From NCBI RefSeq assembly GCF_900199435.1, contig NZ_OAML01000003.1, positions 947,166 to 1,011,165 of the forward strand: a stretch of DNA of 64,000 nucleotides, read 5' to 3'. Every line of letters starts with the position of its first letter. Positions within the stretch are counted from its first letter, which is position 1. The position numbers and the translations under genes were made by a program. The notes under the pieces were generated by a model, which worked only from the letters and a program-made list of their open reading frames with translations, was not told the DNA's origin and did no database searches. Shown here one piece after another: positions 1 through 9,260 of the stretch. Source of the stretch: Pygmaiobacter massiliensis (GTDB lineage Bacteria; Bacillota; Clostridia; Oscillospirales; Ruminococcaceae).

Positions 1-223
1 TTTGTTTGAGCTTAAACCCCGCGGGGCGCGCGTCGTTTTCACAAACCAGCATAGCGGCGCGGCCCAGTAGGGAAGGACGGGCAAGCGTTACCTGCCATCC
101 GCCAATGCGGCGCTCTAGTTCGATACCACAGCCGCCAGTCAATACATACACATCGGATGCGGGCGTAGGGAGACCTAGATTTTGCAGCAACTGCTTTTGA
201 AATTCTGTAAGGCCATACCACAT
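1..223 (-). CDS. Partial N-terminus, possible glycoside hydrolase
   Basis: A minus-strand frame opens at ATG 223 and runs off the window edge, so about 74 residues are visible. It begins MWYGLTEFQKQLL and contains a strand-rich stretch (VYVLTGGCGIELERR, then GGWQVTLARPSLLGRAAM). This resembles the small non-catalytic domain that precedes the barrel in family 20 beta-hexosaminidases. It is the fourth gene of the sugar ABC operon, 22 bp after the second permease, where a cytoplasmic glycosidase acting on the imported sugar would be expected. No catalytic residue is in view, so the family is an inference from context and weak pattern similarity. The coding frame itself is well supported. Confidence 0.45.
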   Translation of the reverse strand, partial: MWYGLTEFQKQLLQNLGLPTPASDVYVLTGGCGIELERRIGGWQVTLARPSLLGRAAMLVCENDARPAGFKLKQ

Positions 224-245
224 AGAAAACACCTCGTTATAAAAA

Positions 246-1064
246 TCAGCCTTTCACTGCCCCGGCTGTCATGCCCTCTACAATATATTTTTGCAGGCAG
301 AGATAAAGCAAAACTACCGGTAAAATCGTAATCGTCAGCGCAGCAAAAACGTAGTTCCAGCTACGGGCATACAAACCGTAGAAATTAAATACTGTCATCG
401 GAATGGTCATGCGTTTTGCACTGCTCATTAAATAGAGTGGCACCTGAAAATTATTCCATACACCGATAGCCGCAATGATTAAATTGGTGACAATAACAGG
501 CCGCATGATGGGCAGCAAAATGCGAAAAATTAGAGTCAGCGGACCAGCGCCATCAATCAGCGCGGCCTCGTCGATTTCTCGCGGTACGCTGGTGACAAAA
601 CTGGAAAATGTCATGACTGAAAAGGGAAGATTAATAGCAGCAAATACGAGAATAACACCAAGATAGCTTCCGCTGAGGTTCAAATCAATCATCAGCGTAT
701 AAGTAGTAACCATCTGCATGGTGGCGGTAAGGCCAAAAAGATAATAATAATAAAGGCATTTGGTAGCACGGTTTTTTCGTCGGGAGATAATAATACCCGT
801 AATTGCGCCGAACAGCAGAATCAATATGACGGCGCCAACTGTAATAATAAAGCTGTTAAAGTATCCCCGTAAAATAGAACCGGTGCTCAGCACGTGCTGA
901 TAGTTTTGAATCTCAAAATGTGCAGGTAGGCTAAGATCCAGATGAAGCACCTCGTTTTGATTTTTAAAAGAGCCAAGCAGCATCATCAGAATAGGGATAA
1001 AAAACACGGAAGAGATAAGTAGTGCCGCTAAAGTTCGCAGTAATTTGACATATCGTTTTTTCAT
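246..1064 (-). CDS. Carbohydrate ABC transporter permease (MalG type)
   Basis: A 272-residue inner-membrane permease with about six hydrophobic helices. It carries the cytoplasmic EAA loop that docks the ATPase (EIDEAALIDGAGP, about residues 165-180, followed by PIMRP). Length and loop match the MalG/second-permease class of CUT1 sugar importers. The start ATG at 1064 overlaps the upstream permease stop as TAATG and has an AGAGGTGG ribosome site, so the two are translationally coupled. No ATPase gene is in the operon. CUT1 systems in Firmicutes often share a single MsmK-type ATPase encoded elsewhere. The substrate cannot be told from sequence. Confidence 0.9.
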   Translation of the reverse strand: MKKRYVKLLRTLAALLISSVFFIPILMMLLGSFKNQNEVLHLDLSLPAHFEIQNYQHVLSTGSILRGYFNSFIITVGAVILILLFGAITGIIISRRKNRATKCLYYYYLFGLTATMQMVTTYTLMIDLNLSGSYLGVILVFAAINLPFSVMTFSSFVTSVPREIDEAALIDGAGPLTLIFRILLPIMRPVIVTNLIIAAIGVWNNFQVPLYLMSSAKRMTIPMTVFNFYGLYARSWNYVFAALTITILPVVLLYLCLQKYIVEGMTAGAVKG

Positions 1065-1945
1065 TATGTTTCCACCTCTCTGGATTTTAAGAACCGGTTC
1101 AGCAGGAAGGTGATTGCAACAACCAGAATGGAAAGCAGGATTGCTGCGGCACTCGAGCGACCAAGCTGTCCCATGCTGAAAGCGCGGTAAACATAAGTGC
1201 TGAGAACTTGCGTATCAAATCCCGGACCACCGCCGGTAAGTGCATAGACGAGGTCAAACACTTTAAGACCGCCGGTTATATTTAATGTTGTAACTACAGT
1301 AAACGAAGGGGCAAGCAGTGGCATTGTAATGTGCCGAAACTGCTGCCATGACGTTGCGCCTTCAAGCTGTGCGCTTTCGTAATAGTCTTTTGAAATTGCC
1401 TGCAGACCGGAAATGAAAATAAACATGCTAAAGCCGGCCCACATCCAGATTTCCACTATAATAATCCAAGCCATAGCACTGCCATAAGAGCCAAGCCAAT
1501 CTCGTGTGAGAGAAGATAGCCCCAGACTGTTCAGCAGATTGTTCAGCAGGCCGTCTTGTTTTAAAATAGCCGTAAAAAGCAATCCAACAATCATAGTGCT
1601 TAATACACAAGGCAGATAAAACAGCGTACGAAAAATGCTGTTGCCGGGGAACTTTTTTACCACCAGTAGAGCAAGCAATAAACCGATGAGAGTTTTAAAA
1701 AATGTCGTAAATAATGCAAAGATGAGAGTGTTTGCAATTGAACGCAAAAAGATCTCGTCTTTCAAAAGGCTGACGAAATTGCTAATACCTACCCAGCTCG
1801 CAATGTGCATATGGTCCAGATTCCAGTTGGTGAAAGAGTAGCCAAATGCAGTAAAAATAGGAACAATAAAGAAGAGTGAATATACTAGCAGACCGGGGCC
1901 TGCCAGCCATAAAGGATAGGCTGTGCGCTGATTTTTGCTTTTCAT
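1064..1945 (-). CDS. Sugar ABC transporter permease (MalF/UgpA type)
   Basis: A 293-residue permease with six predicted membrane helices. The EAA loop reads YYESAQLEGATSWQQFRHI (about residues 188-206), typical of first permeases in CUT1 carbohydrate importers. It starts at ATG 1945 behind a perfect AAAGGAGG site. It lies between the binding-protein gene and the MalG-type permease and overlaps the latter by the TAATG junction. Together they form the translocation pore. The hairpin between this gene and the binding protein probably lowers permease expression relative to the binding protein. Confidence 0.9.
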   Translation of the reverse strand: MKSKNQRTAYPLWLAGPGLLVYSLFFIVPIFTAFGYSFTNWNLDHMHIASWVGISNFVSLLKDEIFLRSIANTLIFALFTTFFKTLIGLLLALLVVKKFPGNSIFRTLFYLPCVLSTMIVGLLFTAILKQDGLLNNLLNSLGLSSLTRDWLGSYGSAMAWIIIVEIWMWAGFSMFIFISGLQAISKDYYESAQLEGATSWQQFRHITMPLLAPSFTVVTTLNITGGLKVFDLVYALTGGGPGFDTQVLSTYVYRAFSMGQLGRSSAAAILLSILVVAITFLLNRFLKSREVET

Positions 1946-1970
1946 TCAAAGGGCCTCCTTTTATAAAAAA

Positions 1971-1994
1971 AGCGGTCTGCCAAGGCAGACCGCT
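1971..1994 (-). terminator. Intra-operon terminator/attenuator hairpin
   Basis: A perfect 11-bp stem (AGCGGTCTGCC and its complement) with a 2-base spacer, followed on the minus strand by seven T residues. It sits between the binding-protein stop (2006) and the permease start (1945). It is a factor-independent terminator in form. In ABC importer operons such hairpins allow partial read-through and keep the binding protein in excess. Confidence 0.75.
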
Positions 1995-2005
1995 TTGCTG
2001 TTTGA

Positions 2006-3343
2006 TTAGAAGCCCTGAGCACCTTGGTCTTTCATGTACTGATTAAAATCTTTCTGAAATTTCTCCATAATGGCTTTACCGTCCATGTTGCCTTTGGCAG
2101 GTGCATCCACATAATATACATACAGGCTGCTCTCACACAGTGCATTCAGATTCATTACGTAATAGTTGAACTCAGGCATTGCCTTGCCTGTTTTGATGTA
2201 CTTTTCATTGATTTTCTGCAAATAAGCAGGTACCGGGCCACCGTCAACATCTTTAAAAGCAGGGAATGCAGGGCGATCTGCGAAATACAGATTAGCGTAT
2301 TCCGGGGTAGACCACAAATCAAAAACTTTTTTTACAGTATCAAGATTTTTAGAGTTTTTGTAAGCGACAAATCCAGCAGAGGACATATTTTCGGTAATCA
2401 CATCCACGCCATCTTTTATAGACATCGGGAACATGCTGATATTAGCGTTGGGATTTGCTTCAAGCACGCTGGCTGCGAAGAAATCGCCGTTAAAATGCAT
2501 AGCAGCAGTGCCATCAGCAACTGCCGCAATAGCGTCGTCATAAACGGCAGAAGTGAAGTTGTCATTGACATAGCCTTTTTTATAGAGCTCAAGATATTTG
2601 TCGATGACAGCTGCAAATTCGGGCACATCGGTCCATTGGGTCTCATTTTTCATAACTTTGTCTGCAAACGCCTGCGCGCCTTCATCGCCCAGTGATTTTG
2701 CAAAGTTATCGGTCATCAAAATTTGAGGCACCCAAGTGTCCTTCGGCATGAAAATAGGTGTGATACCAGCAGCTTTGATTTTTTCGCAAGCGGCAAGTAG
2801 CTCATCCCAAGTAGAGGGCACAGCAGTGACACCTGCTTTTTCAAAAACGTCTTTATTGTAAGTAAAGCCGTGCAGACCGGGCACAGAAAGGAACGGGAAA
2901 CCATAAATTTTGCCATCGGTTTTGCAGGCGACGTTATCGGGGATGATAAGACGCTGTGTCCAGGCTTCGTCGCTCATATCGGCAAAATATTCTGCGGGGT
3001 TTACAATGTCATAAATGGCAGGCACGTTATAGTCGATAATGTCAGGTGCTTCGCCGGAGTTCAGCTTCATTTTAATCATGTTCAGTGCTTCGTCATCGGG
3101 GACAATCTGAGCATCGACGATGATGTTTTCTTCTTCTGCCAGTTTCTTGATCATCGCCTGCAGTCCGTCAAAGTTTCGGGACTGCTGAATAAGAGCGGTA
3201 ATGGTGACGGGTTCTCCTTTGGAAGCAGTGGAATCTGTTTTTGCAGAGCCGGAAGCAGTGCTGCCACTGGCAGAGGTAGCGCCGCAAGCGGTCATGCTAA
3301 GAGCTAGGCTTAACGCTAAAACACAGGCAATCAGTTTTTTCAT
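2006..3343 (-). CDS. Extracellular sugar-binding lipoprotein of ABC importer
   Basis: A 445-residue solute-binding protein. It opens MKKLIACVLALSLALSMTAC, a lipoprotein signal with the lipidated Cys at residue 20, followed by a Ser/Ala/Gly/Thr-rich linker. The mature part has the family 1 extracellular solute-binding pattern (TWDELLAACEKIKAAGITP and GTAAMHFNGDFFAAS regions). The start was moved to ATG 3343 because it has an AAGGAGGA site and a proper signal peptide. The open frame upstream to 3481 is not needed. It is the first gene of the operon and delivers a sugar, probably an oligosaccharide, to the two permeases. Confidence 0.93.
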   Translation of the reverse strand: MKKLIACVLALSLALSMTACGATSASGSTASGSAKTDSTASKGEPVTITALIQQSRNFDGLQAMIKKLAEEENIIVDAQIVPDDEALNMIKMKLNSGEAPDIIDYNVPAIYDIVNPAEYFADMSDEAWTQRLIIPDNVACKTDGKIYGFPFLSVPGLHGFTYNKDVFEKAGVTAVPSTWDELLAACEKIKAAGITPIFMPKDTWVPQILMTDNFAKSLGDEGAQAFADKVMKNETQWTDVPEFAAVIDKYLELYKKGYVNDNFTSAVYDDAIAAVADGTAAMHFNGDFFAASVLEANPNANISMFPMSIKDGVDVITENMSSAGFVAYKNSKNLDTVKKVFDLWSTPEYANLYFADRPAFPAFKDVDGGPVPAYLQKINEKYIKTGKAMPEFNYYVMNLNALCESSLYVYYVDAPAKGNMDGKAIMEKFQKDFNQYMKDQGAQGF

Positions 3344-3416
3344 GAAATAGTTCCTCCTTTTTCTCAAACAAAATTTTGGGTAGCCTTTCACACAAAAGCC
3401 CCCTTTAACGGCTCCT

Positions 3417-3445
3417 ATTGTACCGTAACCAAGCAAGCAGGTAAA
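3417..3445 (-). promoter_or_regulatory. Candidate sigma-A promoter of sugar ABC operon
   Basis: On the minus strand TTTACC (3440-3445) and TACAAT (3417-3422) are separated by 17 bp, about 75 bp upstream of the binding-protein start. The match to the -35 consensus is partial (four of six). No catabolite-response element was convincingly recognised. Confidence 0.4.
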
Positions 3446-3734
3446 TGTAAAAAATGGAAAAGAAAGATGTAAAGAAAACAAAAACTAGCCAATGTGCAGT
3501 ATTGTTGTGCGCAGCTTGGGATATATTGCACAAAATGCTAGCCGAAAAGCCGCAATGATTCTATCTCAGCAACTTTTTGCTTTGCGACGAAAAAATTTAA
3601 GAGAAATGTGCATATCCAAAAGCTTCAGTTTAAATAGCTCACTTAAGTTGTTTTTGTTGCTATTAAATTGCATTTATAGATTAAATTACCACATCGCAAA
3701 AGCAGACTGATTTTATTTAGTGTTGCTGAATTTC

Positions 3735-3768
3735 AAAGATAAGCCTACAAGGCTTATCTTTATTTTTT
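3735..3768 (+). terminator. Stem-loop terminator in gene-poor region
   Basis: A perfect 11-bp stem (AAAGATAAGCC, loop TACAA, complement) followed by ATTTTTTATT on the plus strand. No convincing plus-strand gene lies immediately upstream, so it is probably the surviving end of a lost gene. The interval 3446-3909 is otherwise without a supportable gene. Confidence 0.6.
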
Positions 3769-3909
3769 ATTGTAAGCAAAGTTAATTCATAAGTATAACT
3801 TTTTCAAAAGAGCAGCACATGCATGACTTAAAACATCTGTATTTTATAACACAAAACAAATTGGCCAAGTTTACTCACTTTACTTTTTTTACCGTTTTTT
3901 GTCATAGGG

Positions 3910-4416
3910 TTGGTGTTTGTGGTTTTCAATTATTTTTATAATCAAAGCACAAAAAACAAAAGGCAGACTGAGGTGCAAGCTCAGACATTCTATACTGTAA
4001 AAGGCGTTTTGCCCCAAGGCTTTGTGGGGCACATTGCTTATAACATCGTTTTGCCGAAAGCCTTAACAGATGTACGGCTGAAATTTGTATTTGATAAAAA
4101 GAATTTGCTGGAAGATGAAACGGCTTACTCTTGACCATGGAGGAATACAAGTAACGAAGTATATTCGCGCAGAGCTGCACAATCATATCACCCACTCTGA
4201 CGGACAGCTGCAAGTAGAACCGCTGCTTGCGTATGCCGCCGAAAACGGGTTTAAAACTTTGCATTAACAAACCTCGACGCCGTTTCGTCTCGTGTATTTT
4301 TGCCCGAAAACGACAACGAGCAGTGCCTATCAGATGGGTCTGCTTATGGGCACGTCCCAAAAAAGAAAACCAAGTTTATTGATACCGTTTATCGCAAAGA
4401 AAGCGAGACCGATTAG
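3910..4416 (+). pseudogene. Frameshifted PHP-type (CehA/McbA-like) hydrolase remnant
   Basis: Three plus-strand frames join into one protein-like reading. The first is an N-terminal strand-rich segment (3910-4134). The second (to 4267) contains YIRAELHNHITHSDG, the metal-binding HxH...D start of PHP-domain phosphoesterases. The third continues LTNLDAVSSRVFLPEN and ends at the TAG at 4416. At least two frameshifts separate them, and the downstream catalytic two-thirds of the family is missing. It is therefore a dead fragment. The PHP motif is seen directly. The CehA/McbA assignment rests on the preceding beta segment. Confidence 0.55.
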
Positions 4417-4587
4417 GGTATAGCCTATTGGCACAAGAAAGTTTTGGTGGGTATGGGCTCGAGTAATGTGTATGGTCAATTTCTTCTGTGACAGAAAAGA
4501 GCAGATATAGTTGAAAAATGTAAAAATTTGGAATATACTGGGATAAAAGATATACGGTAGGCAAATTCCACCGCATAGCAAACAATT

Positions 4588-4625
4588 AACGCCGTACAGA
4601 GAATATCTGTACGGCGTTTTGTGTG
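4588..4625 (+). terminator. Strong hairpin terminator
   Basis: A perfect 13-bp stem (AACGCCGTACAGA, loop GAATA) followed by TTGTGTG on the plus strand. It lies between the hydrolase remnant and the start of the AT-rich defence island. It may be the terminator of the lost upstream gene. Confidence 0.5.
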
Positions 4626-4723
4626 TAAGGAAAAACTAAGTATAGCAATAATAAGAAACTGACAGTTACCCAAATCAATGGGCTTGGCGGTATAATTAAT
4701 CCATATCTAAGTGAGAGATAAAA

Positions 4724-4899
4724 ATGGACAAAACAGTTGTTGAATTGAAGTTAAACAAAAATGTGCTATATACGGAACTGGTTCGTCATAACAAAGAATA
4801 TAGTTCTACTTGTGTGTCCTATCCTTAATTCAGGATGTTGGAGAATACGCAATAGATATACACTGCCACCATTGTGGCAAGAATCGGCAGAGAGAATAA
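4724..4899 (+). pseudogene. Small broken gene with zinc-finger-like end
   Basis: ATG 4724, preceded by a TATAAT at 4691-4696, opens a frame reading MDKTVVELKLNKNVLYTELV and stopping at 4828. In a neighbouring frame the reading continues as IQDVGEYAIDIHCHHCGKN and stops at 4899, with a CxxC-like cluster. One frameshift joins the two. I do not recognise the family. It marks the left edge of the defence island and looks like insertion-associated decay. Confidence 0.3.
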
Positions 4900-5013
4900 T
4901 GACTATGCATAAAATGGTAGCTATGAAAAGGTTTTTAAACAAATTATTGTCATACAGGTAATTTCTATATATGGGTTCATGGTAATTTTGATTTATAAGA
5001 GGATGTGTTTTTT

Positions 5014-6834
5014 ATGCTTGATAAAATTCGGATAAAGAATTTCAAATCAATCAAAGAAATTGTTATTGACTGCAATGATCGTTTTAATGTTATAATCGGG
5101 CAAAATAATATTGGTAAAACTTCCGTTTTCGAGGCTATTCACCTGTGGAAAATTTGTTATGATGCGTGCATTCAAAAAAGTGACAAGAAATCATTTTATG
5201 CAACGTCCAAAAATATTCTTTTTTCAGATAATGAATACTTAAGGGTTTTTGAAGACAAGGATCTAGTAAACAATGATCTTTATAAAGATTGCAAAGATAT
5301 CGAAATCGAGTTGATAATAAAATATAATGGAAATACCTGTGCACTTGGTTTTCAGATAACAAAAGTTTTAACACTAGACAATGCGTACTTACAAACATCA
5401 TATATAAATAGAGATGAATTTAATAGATTTTCAAATATTGTAAAGCTTTCAGAGTTTAACCTTACTAATATTTTGATAATATGCGAATCAAGACCTATTG
5501 CCAATATAGTTGCAAAAGAGCCATACATGTACAAAAGCCAAGTAATAGATAAAATATCTCGAGGAAAAGGTTACGAAGTATTAAGGAATAAAATAGTGAA
5601 ATCAACTCAGGTTAAAGAATTGATAGAAATGCACATAACTAATGTCTTAGGCTCATCTTATAGTTTTAGTGAGATTGATAAAGATAATAAAACATATATA
5701 AGACTGCTTGTGAATGGCACCAATATTTTGTCTCAAGGCAGTGGCTTTCTGCAGATCGCGGAAATATTTTCATCGTTAGAATACACCCAAGCAGGAATAT
5801 ATATATTACTAATTGATGAACCAGATTCACATTTGCATATGTCTTTACAAAAAGAATTGATTAAGGAACTTAGAAGCATAGATAATAGCCAAACATTTGT
5901 TATTACGCACAATGATAAATTCATTTCCTACATACCTGAACAAGAGATACTATTCATTAATGCCGCCAAAAAAGAAAGCGGTATCATTTCTCCTATTGAG
6001 CAAGGATATAAATATTTGATTTTAGAAAATTTAATCGGTGATGTTGATAAAGTTGATAGGCTTAGGGTAGCTAATAAAATAGTGTTATGTGAAGGACAAA
6101 CCGATGTTGCTTTTTTTAATCAGCTTCTAGAGAAATACAAAGAAATAAATGATGTTCAACTTCCAAGTATATTTATTGAAAAGCTTGATGGAATTGATGC
6201 CTTAAATGACAAATTAGTGTCTTATTCAAGAGCGTATAATGAAATAGTTCAAGAAGATGCTGAATGGATAGTCATTAGAGATTCTGATTGTTTGCCTATT
6301 TCCAAACAGAAAAAGTCATCTAAAAAAAGCAAAACATATATTACAGCAACAAATAAGCAAATTGTTTTTCAAGCAGGTTATGGGATAGAGTCCACATTTA
6401 TACATGAAGTCGACAAACTGACCGATTTGATTTTGGCTTATTATGAATTAGATAACGCTAAATACGAGATAGTTAAAGCAATAATTCAAGAATTAAAAAA
6501 TGAATACGCTACAAAGGTTAGGGACTGTTTGGATACTGTTCATATAGAGTTAGAACGGCATTTTAACCGACAATTTAAAGTACGAGATGAATATAAACAT
6601 TTATCATTACATGATATGTTAGCAGAAATAAATAGTGACAATATTGAGTACATTATGACTAAACCTATATTAAATATGTTTTTATCGTCACTTCATGATA
6701 GAATTATTGCCAATTATGAAGTTCAAACTGATAAGTTAGATAACGATACAATAATCGCTTTTTATTTATCAAGGGTAAGTACCGAAAATATCTATGATTG
6801 TCATCAGGATATCCTCAATACACTGATAAATTAA
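5014..6834 (+). CDS. OLD-like ATPase fused to TOPRIM nuclease domain
   Basis: A 606-residue protein. The N-terminal half is an ABC/SMC-like ATPase: Walker A GQNNIGKTS (residues 29-37), signature-like LSQGSGFLQ, Walker B LLIDEPDSH (around 266), and switch histidine in VITHND. The C-terminal half begins with the TOPRIM glutamate motif VLCEGQTD (Glu about 360), followed by the acidic RDSD (423) and an IES motif typical of OLD-type or DUF4435-type TOPRIM domains. Proteins with this architecture act in anti-phage defence (OLD nucleases, PARIS AriA/AriB). I start at ATG 5014 behind AAGAGGA. GTG 5005 is too close to that site. It stands alone, 205 bp before a second OLD-type gene, so it may be a separate single-gene system or an accessory to the next three genes. 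Confidence 0.75.
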   Translation: MLDKIRIKNFKSIKEIVIDCNDRFNVIIGQNNIGKTSVFEAIHLWKICYDACIQKSDKKSFYATSKNILFSDNEYLRVFEDKDLVNNDLYKDCKDIEIELIIKYNGNTCALGFQITKVLTLDNAYLQTSYINRDEFNRFSNIVKLSEFNLTNILIICESRPIANIVAKEPYMYKSQVIDKISRGKGYEVLRNKIVKSTQVKELIEMHITNVLGSSYSFSEIDKDNKTYIRLLVNGTNILSQGSGFLQIAEIFSSLEYTQAGIYILLIDEPDSHLHMSLQKELIKELRSIDNSQTFVITHNDKFISYIPEQEILFINAAKKESGIISPIEQGYKYLILENLIGDVDKVDRLRVANKIVLCEGQTDVAFFNQLLEKYKEINDVQLPSIFIEKLDGIDALNDKLVSYSRAYNEIVQEDAEWIVIRDSDCLPISKQKKSSKKSKTYITATNKQIVFQAGYGIESTFIHEVDKLTDLILAYYELDNAKYEIVKAIIQELKNEYATKVRDCLDTVHIELERHFNRQFKVRDEYKHLSLHDMLAEINSDNIEYIMTKPILNMFLSSLHDRIIANYEVQTDKLDNDTIIAFYLSRVSTENIYDCHQDILNTLIN

Positions 6835-7039
6835 AACCAAAAAGATCAACTTCATATTATGTTTAATTGGTGGACAACCGATTGTAGCAATAATACGCAA
6901 TTTGTTTAGCGGAAAATCATAACAAAAATGCACACTTATGAGAGATAGAAGCACGGCTATATAATACTGCAAATTACACCCCAAGAAATGCATATGCCGT
7001 AATGCCTTTATATCAAAACAGAAAGCAGGGAGACGTGAT

Positions 7040-9259
7040 ATGAATATTTCATCTATACATGTTCAGAATTTCCGAAAACTGCAACAGTGCCACATAGATT
7101 TCAGTAAGAATACTACTTTGTTCGTTGGGGCTAATAATAGCGGAAAAACTTCAGCTATGGATGCATTAGGTAAATTTTTAGCAGGAAGAGGCTTTGTTTT
7201 TAATGATTTTACTATCTCAAACCGTACTGCAATAAATGCAATTGGTGAAGAATGGACAGCGGAAAGATGCCAGATGCCAGAAGACTTGGTAAAATGGGAC
7301 AATCTTGTGCCTATGATGGATGTTTGGCTAGAAGTTGAGCATAGCGAAATTCACTATGTAGCAAGTATCATTCCTACGTTAAAATGGCGCGGAGGAAAGC
7401 TTGGAGTTCGCTTAGCCTTTCAGCCCAAAGATATTTCAAAAATATTTGCCGAATATCGGGATGCTTATTCTGCGGCTCGTACTACTGAAGCTGCGGGAAG
7501 AGAAAAGGAAGCAGTTCATATAAGTCTATACCCAAGGAATTTGTGTGATTTTTTAGACAAAAAATTAAATGCGTATTTTTCTATTAAGTCATATGTACTT
7601 GATCCAAAACAGTCATTAGCAGAACCACCACAATCAACCCCTTATTCAATGGAATGTTTCACAGATAACCCATTAAAGGGTATTATCAGGATCGATATGA
7701 TTGATGCCCAGCGTGGATTTTTTGATCCGGATTCTTCTGATGAAAATGAAAGGTCACGGAAACAATTATCTGCCCAGATGCGGAGCTATTATGACAAGCA
7801 CTTAGATCCAGAAAAACTCCCTACCTCTGAGGATTTAGAAATATTGGAAGTCACCGAACAAGCGAGAGGTGTTTTTGATAAAAATCTAGCCGATAAATTT
7901 GCCCCTGCAATTTCGGAACTAGAAGGTTTGGGTTATCCCGGAGTAACCGATCCTAAAATTACGATTATAACTAAAATTAGTACAGGTGAAACATTGAAAC
8001 ATGATTCTGCCGTGCAATATGCCCTTAGTAAAAACGATGAGACACTAAAGTTGCCGGAAAAATATAATGGTTTGGGCTATCAGAATCTAATTTCAATGGT
8101 ATTTGATCTTATGAGTTTTAGAGATAGTTGGATGAGAGTGGGAAAAGCTCAGCAAACACAGGATACTCCAGATACAATTGAGCCGTTGCATCTAGTTTTA
8201 GTGGAAGAGCCGGAAGCACATTTGCATATGCAGGTTCAGCAAGTTTTTATACGAAAAGCCTACTCGGTATTAAGAAATCATAAGTTTTTGAAAGAAAATA
8301 AGAATTTTGCCACACAGCTTGTTATTAGCACCCATTCCAGCCATATTGCACGCGAGACAGACTTTGCGGATTTACGCTATTTCAAACGACTTCCTGAATG
8401 TGCGAGCTGTAATGTTGCTACGACAAAAGTAATTAATCTATCTGATGTATTCGGTAATGAAGATGAAACAGACAAATTTGTAACGCGATACCTGCAAACA
8501 ACCCATTGTGACTTATTCTTTGCAGATGCTGCTATATTAGTTGAAGGTTCCGCTGAAAGTATGTTGGTACCGCATTTTATAAAAGAACATTATCCGGAAT
8601 TGCATCAAAGATATGTTTCGATACTTAGCATAAGTGGCCGTCATTCACATCGTCTAAGTCCTTTGATTGATAAGCTATGCTTACCAACATTAGTGATTTC
8701 TGATTTGGATTCTGCTGAACCAAGCGGACACCATAAGGCAGTTCGCCCTGAACGGAACAAAGGACTAATAAGTAGTAATTATGCTATCACAAATTGGCTG
8801 ATTAAAGAAAAAGATTTGGACAAACTTCTTGATCTTGGGGAAAAACAAAAAGAGTCTGAATGTAATATCCCTTACATGTACTCTGTACGAATTGCCTATC
8901 AGACTCCGATGCAAATTGATTTTAAGGGAGTTCCGACAGAGGTGCTGTCCAGCACCTTTGAGGACTGTATGGTTTATGCGAATTATAAACTATTTAAAGA
9001 TCTTAAGCTTGAGGACGATGATGCAGGTGAGGCTGGGAACCTTCTTAAGAAAGTAAATGCCGCACTCAATGCTGAAAAGCCATTTGATAACATACATAAG
9101 CAAATATATGATGAGCTTAGAACTGGAAAAAGTGATCAGAAAGCTGAATTTGCTCTGGATTTAATTTATGCCGTTGATCCCGGTAAGCTTACGGTCCCTC
9201 CATATATTGCGGAAGGATTAGAGTGGCTCCAAACTATTCTGCGCCCTAAGGAGTGTTGA
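7040..9259 (+). CDS. Gabija GajA-like ATPase-TOPRIM endonuclease
   Basis: A 739-residue class 2 OLD-type protein. Walker A is GANNSGKTS (30-38), Walker B LVEEPEAHLH (388-397), then a switch motif ISTHSSHIA. The TOPRIM domain has ILVEGSAE (Glu 502) and ISDLDSAE (about 553-560). The next gene, 1 bp away, encodes a UvrD-like helicase, and that linkage defines class 2 OLD proteins and Gabija. In Gabija the GajA subunit nicks DNA when nucleotide levels fall and assembles with GajB. This protein is longer than the well-known ~580-residue GajA, mostly between the ATPase lobes. The start has a GGGAGACG ribosome site. Function is inferred from architecture and neighbour. Confidence 0.75.
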   Translation: MNISSIHVQNFRKLQQCHIDFSKNTTLFVGANNSGKTSAMDALGKFLAGRGFVFNDFTISNRTAINAIGEEWTAERCQMPEDLVKWDNLVPMMDVWLEVEHSEIHYVASIIPTLKWRGGKLGVRLAFQPKDISKIFAEYRDAYSAARTTEAAGREKEAVHISLYPRNLCDFLDKKLNAYFSIKSYVLDPKQSLAEPPQSTPYSMECFTDNPLKGIIRIDMIDAQRGFFDPDSSDENERSRKQLSAQMRSYYDKHLDPEKLPTSEDLEILEVTEQARGVFDKNLADKFAPAISELEGLGYPGVTDPKITIITKISTGETLKHDSAVQYALSKNDETLKLPEKYNGLGYQNLISMVFDLMSFRDSWMRVGKAQQTQDTPDTIEPLHLVLVEEPEAHLHMQVQQVFIRKAYSVLRNHKFLKENKNFATQLVISTHSSHIARETDFADLRYFKRLPECASCNVATTKVINLSDVFGNEDETDKFVTRYLQTTHCDLFFADAAILVEGSAESMLVPHFIKEHYPELHQRYVSILSISGRHSHRLSPLIDKLCLPTLVISDLDSAEPSGHHKAVRPERNKGLISSNYAITNWLIKEKDLDKLLDLGEKQKESECNIPYMYSVRIAYQTPMQIDFKGVPTEVLSSTFEDCMVYANYKLFKDLKLEDDDAGEAGNLLKKVNAALNAEKPFDNIHKQIYDELRTGKSDQKAEFALDLIYAVDPGKLTVPPYIAEGLEWLQTILRPKEC

Positions 9260-9260
9260 A

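Noticed and set aside
2024-2695. 223-residue plus-strand frame opposite the binding protein
   Set aside because: It is antisense to an obvious lipoprotein gene, with no start signal.
3492-3710. 72-residue frame upstream of the 3735 hairpin
   Set aside because: It has no ribosome site, biased composition and no recognisable pattern. It also overlaps the promoter side of the ABC operon.
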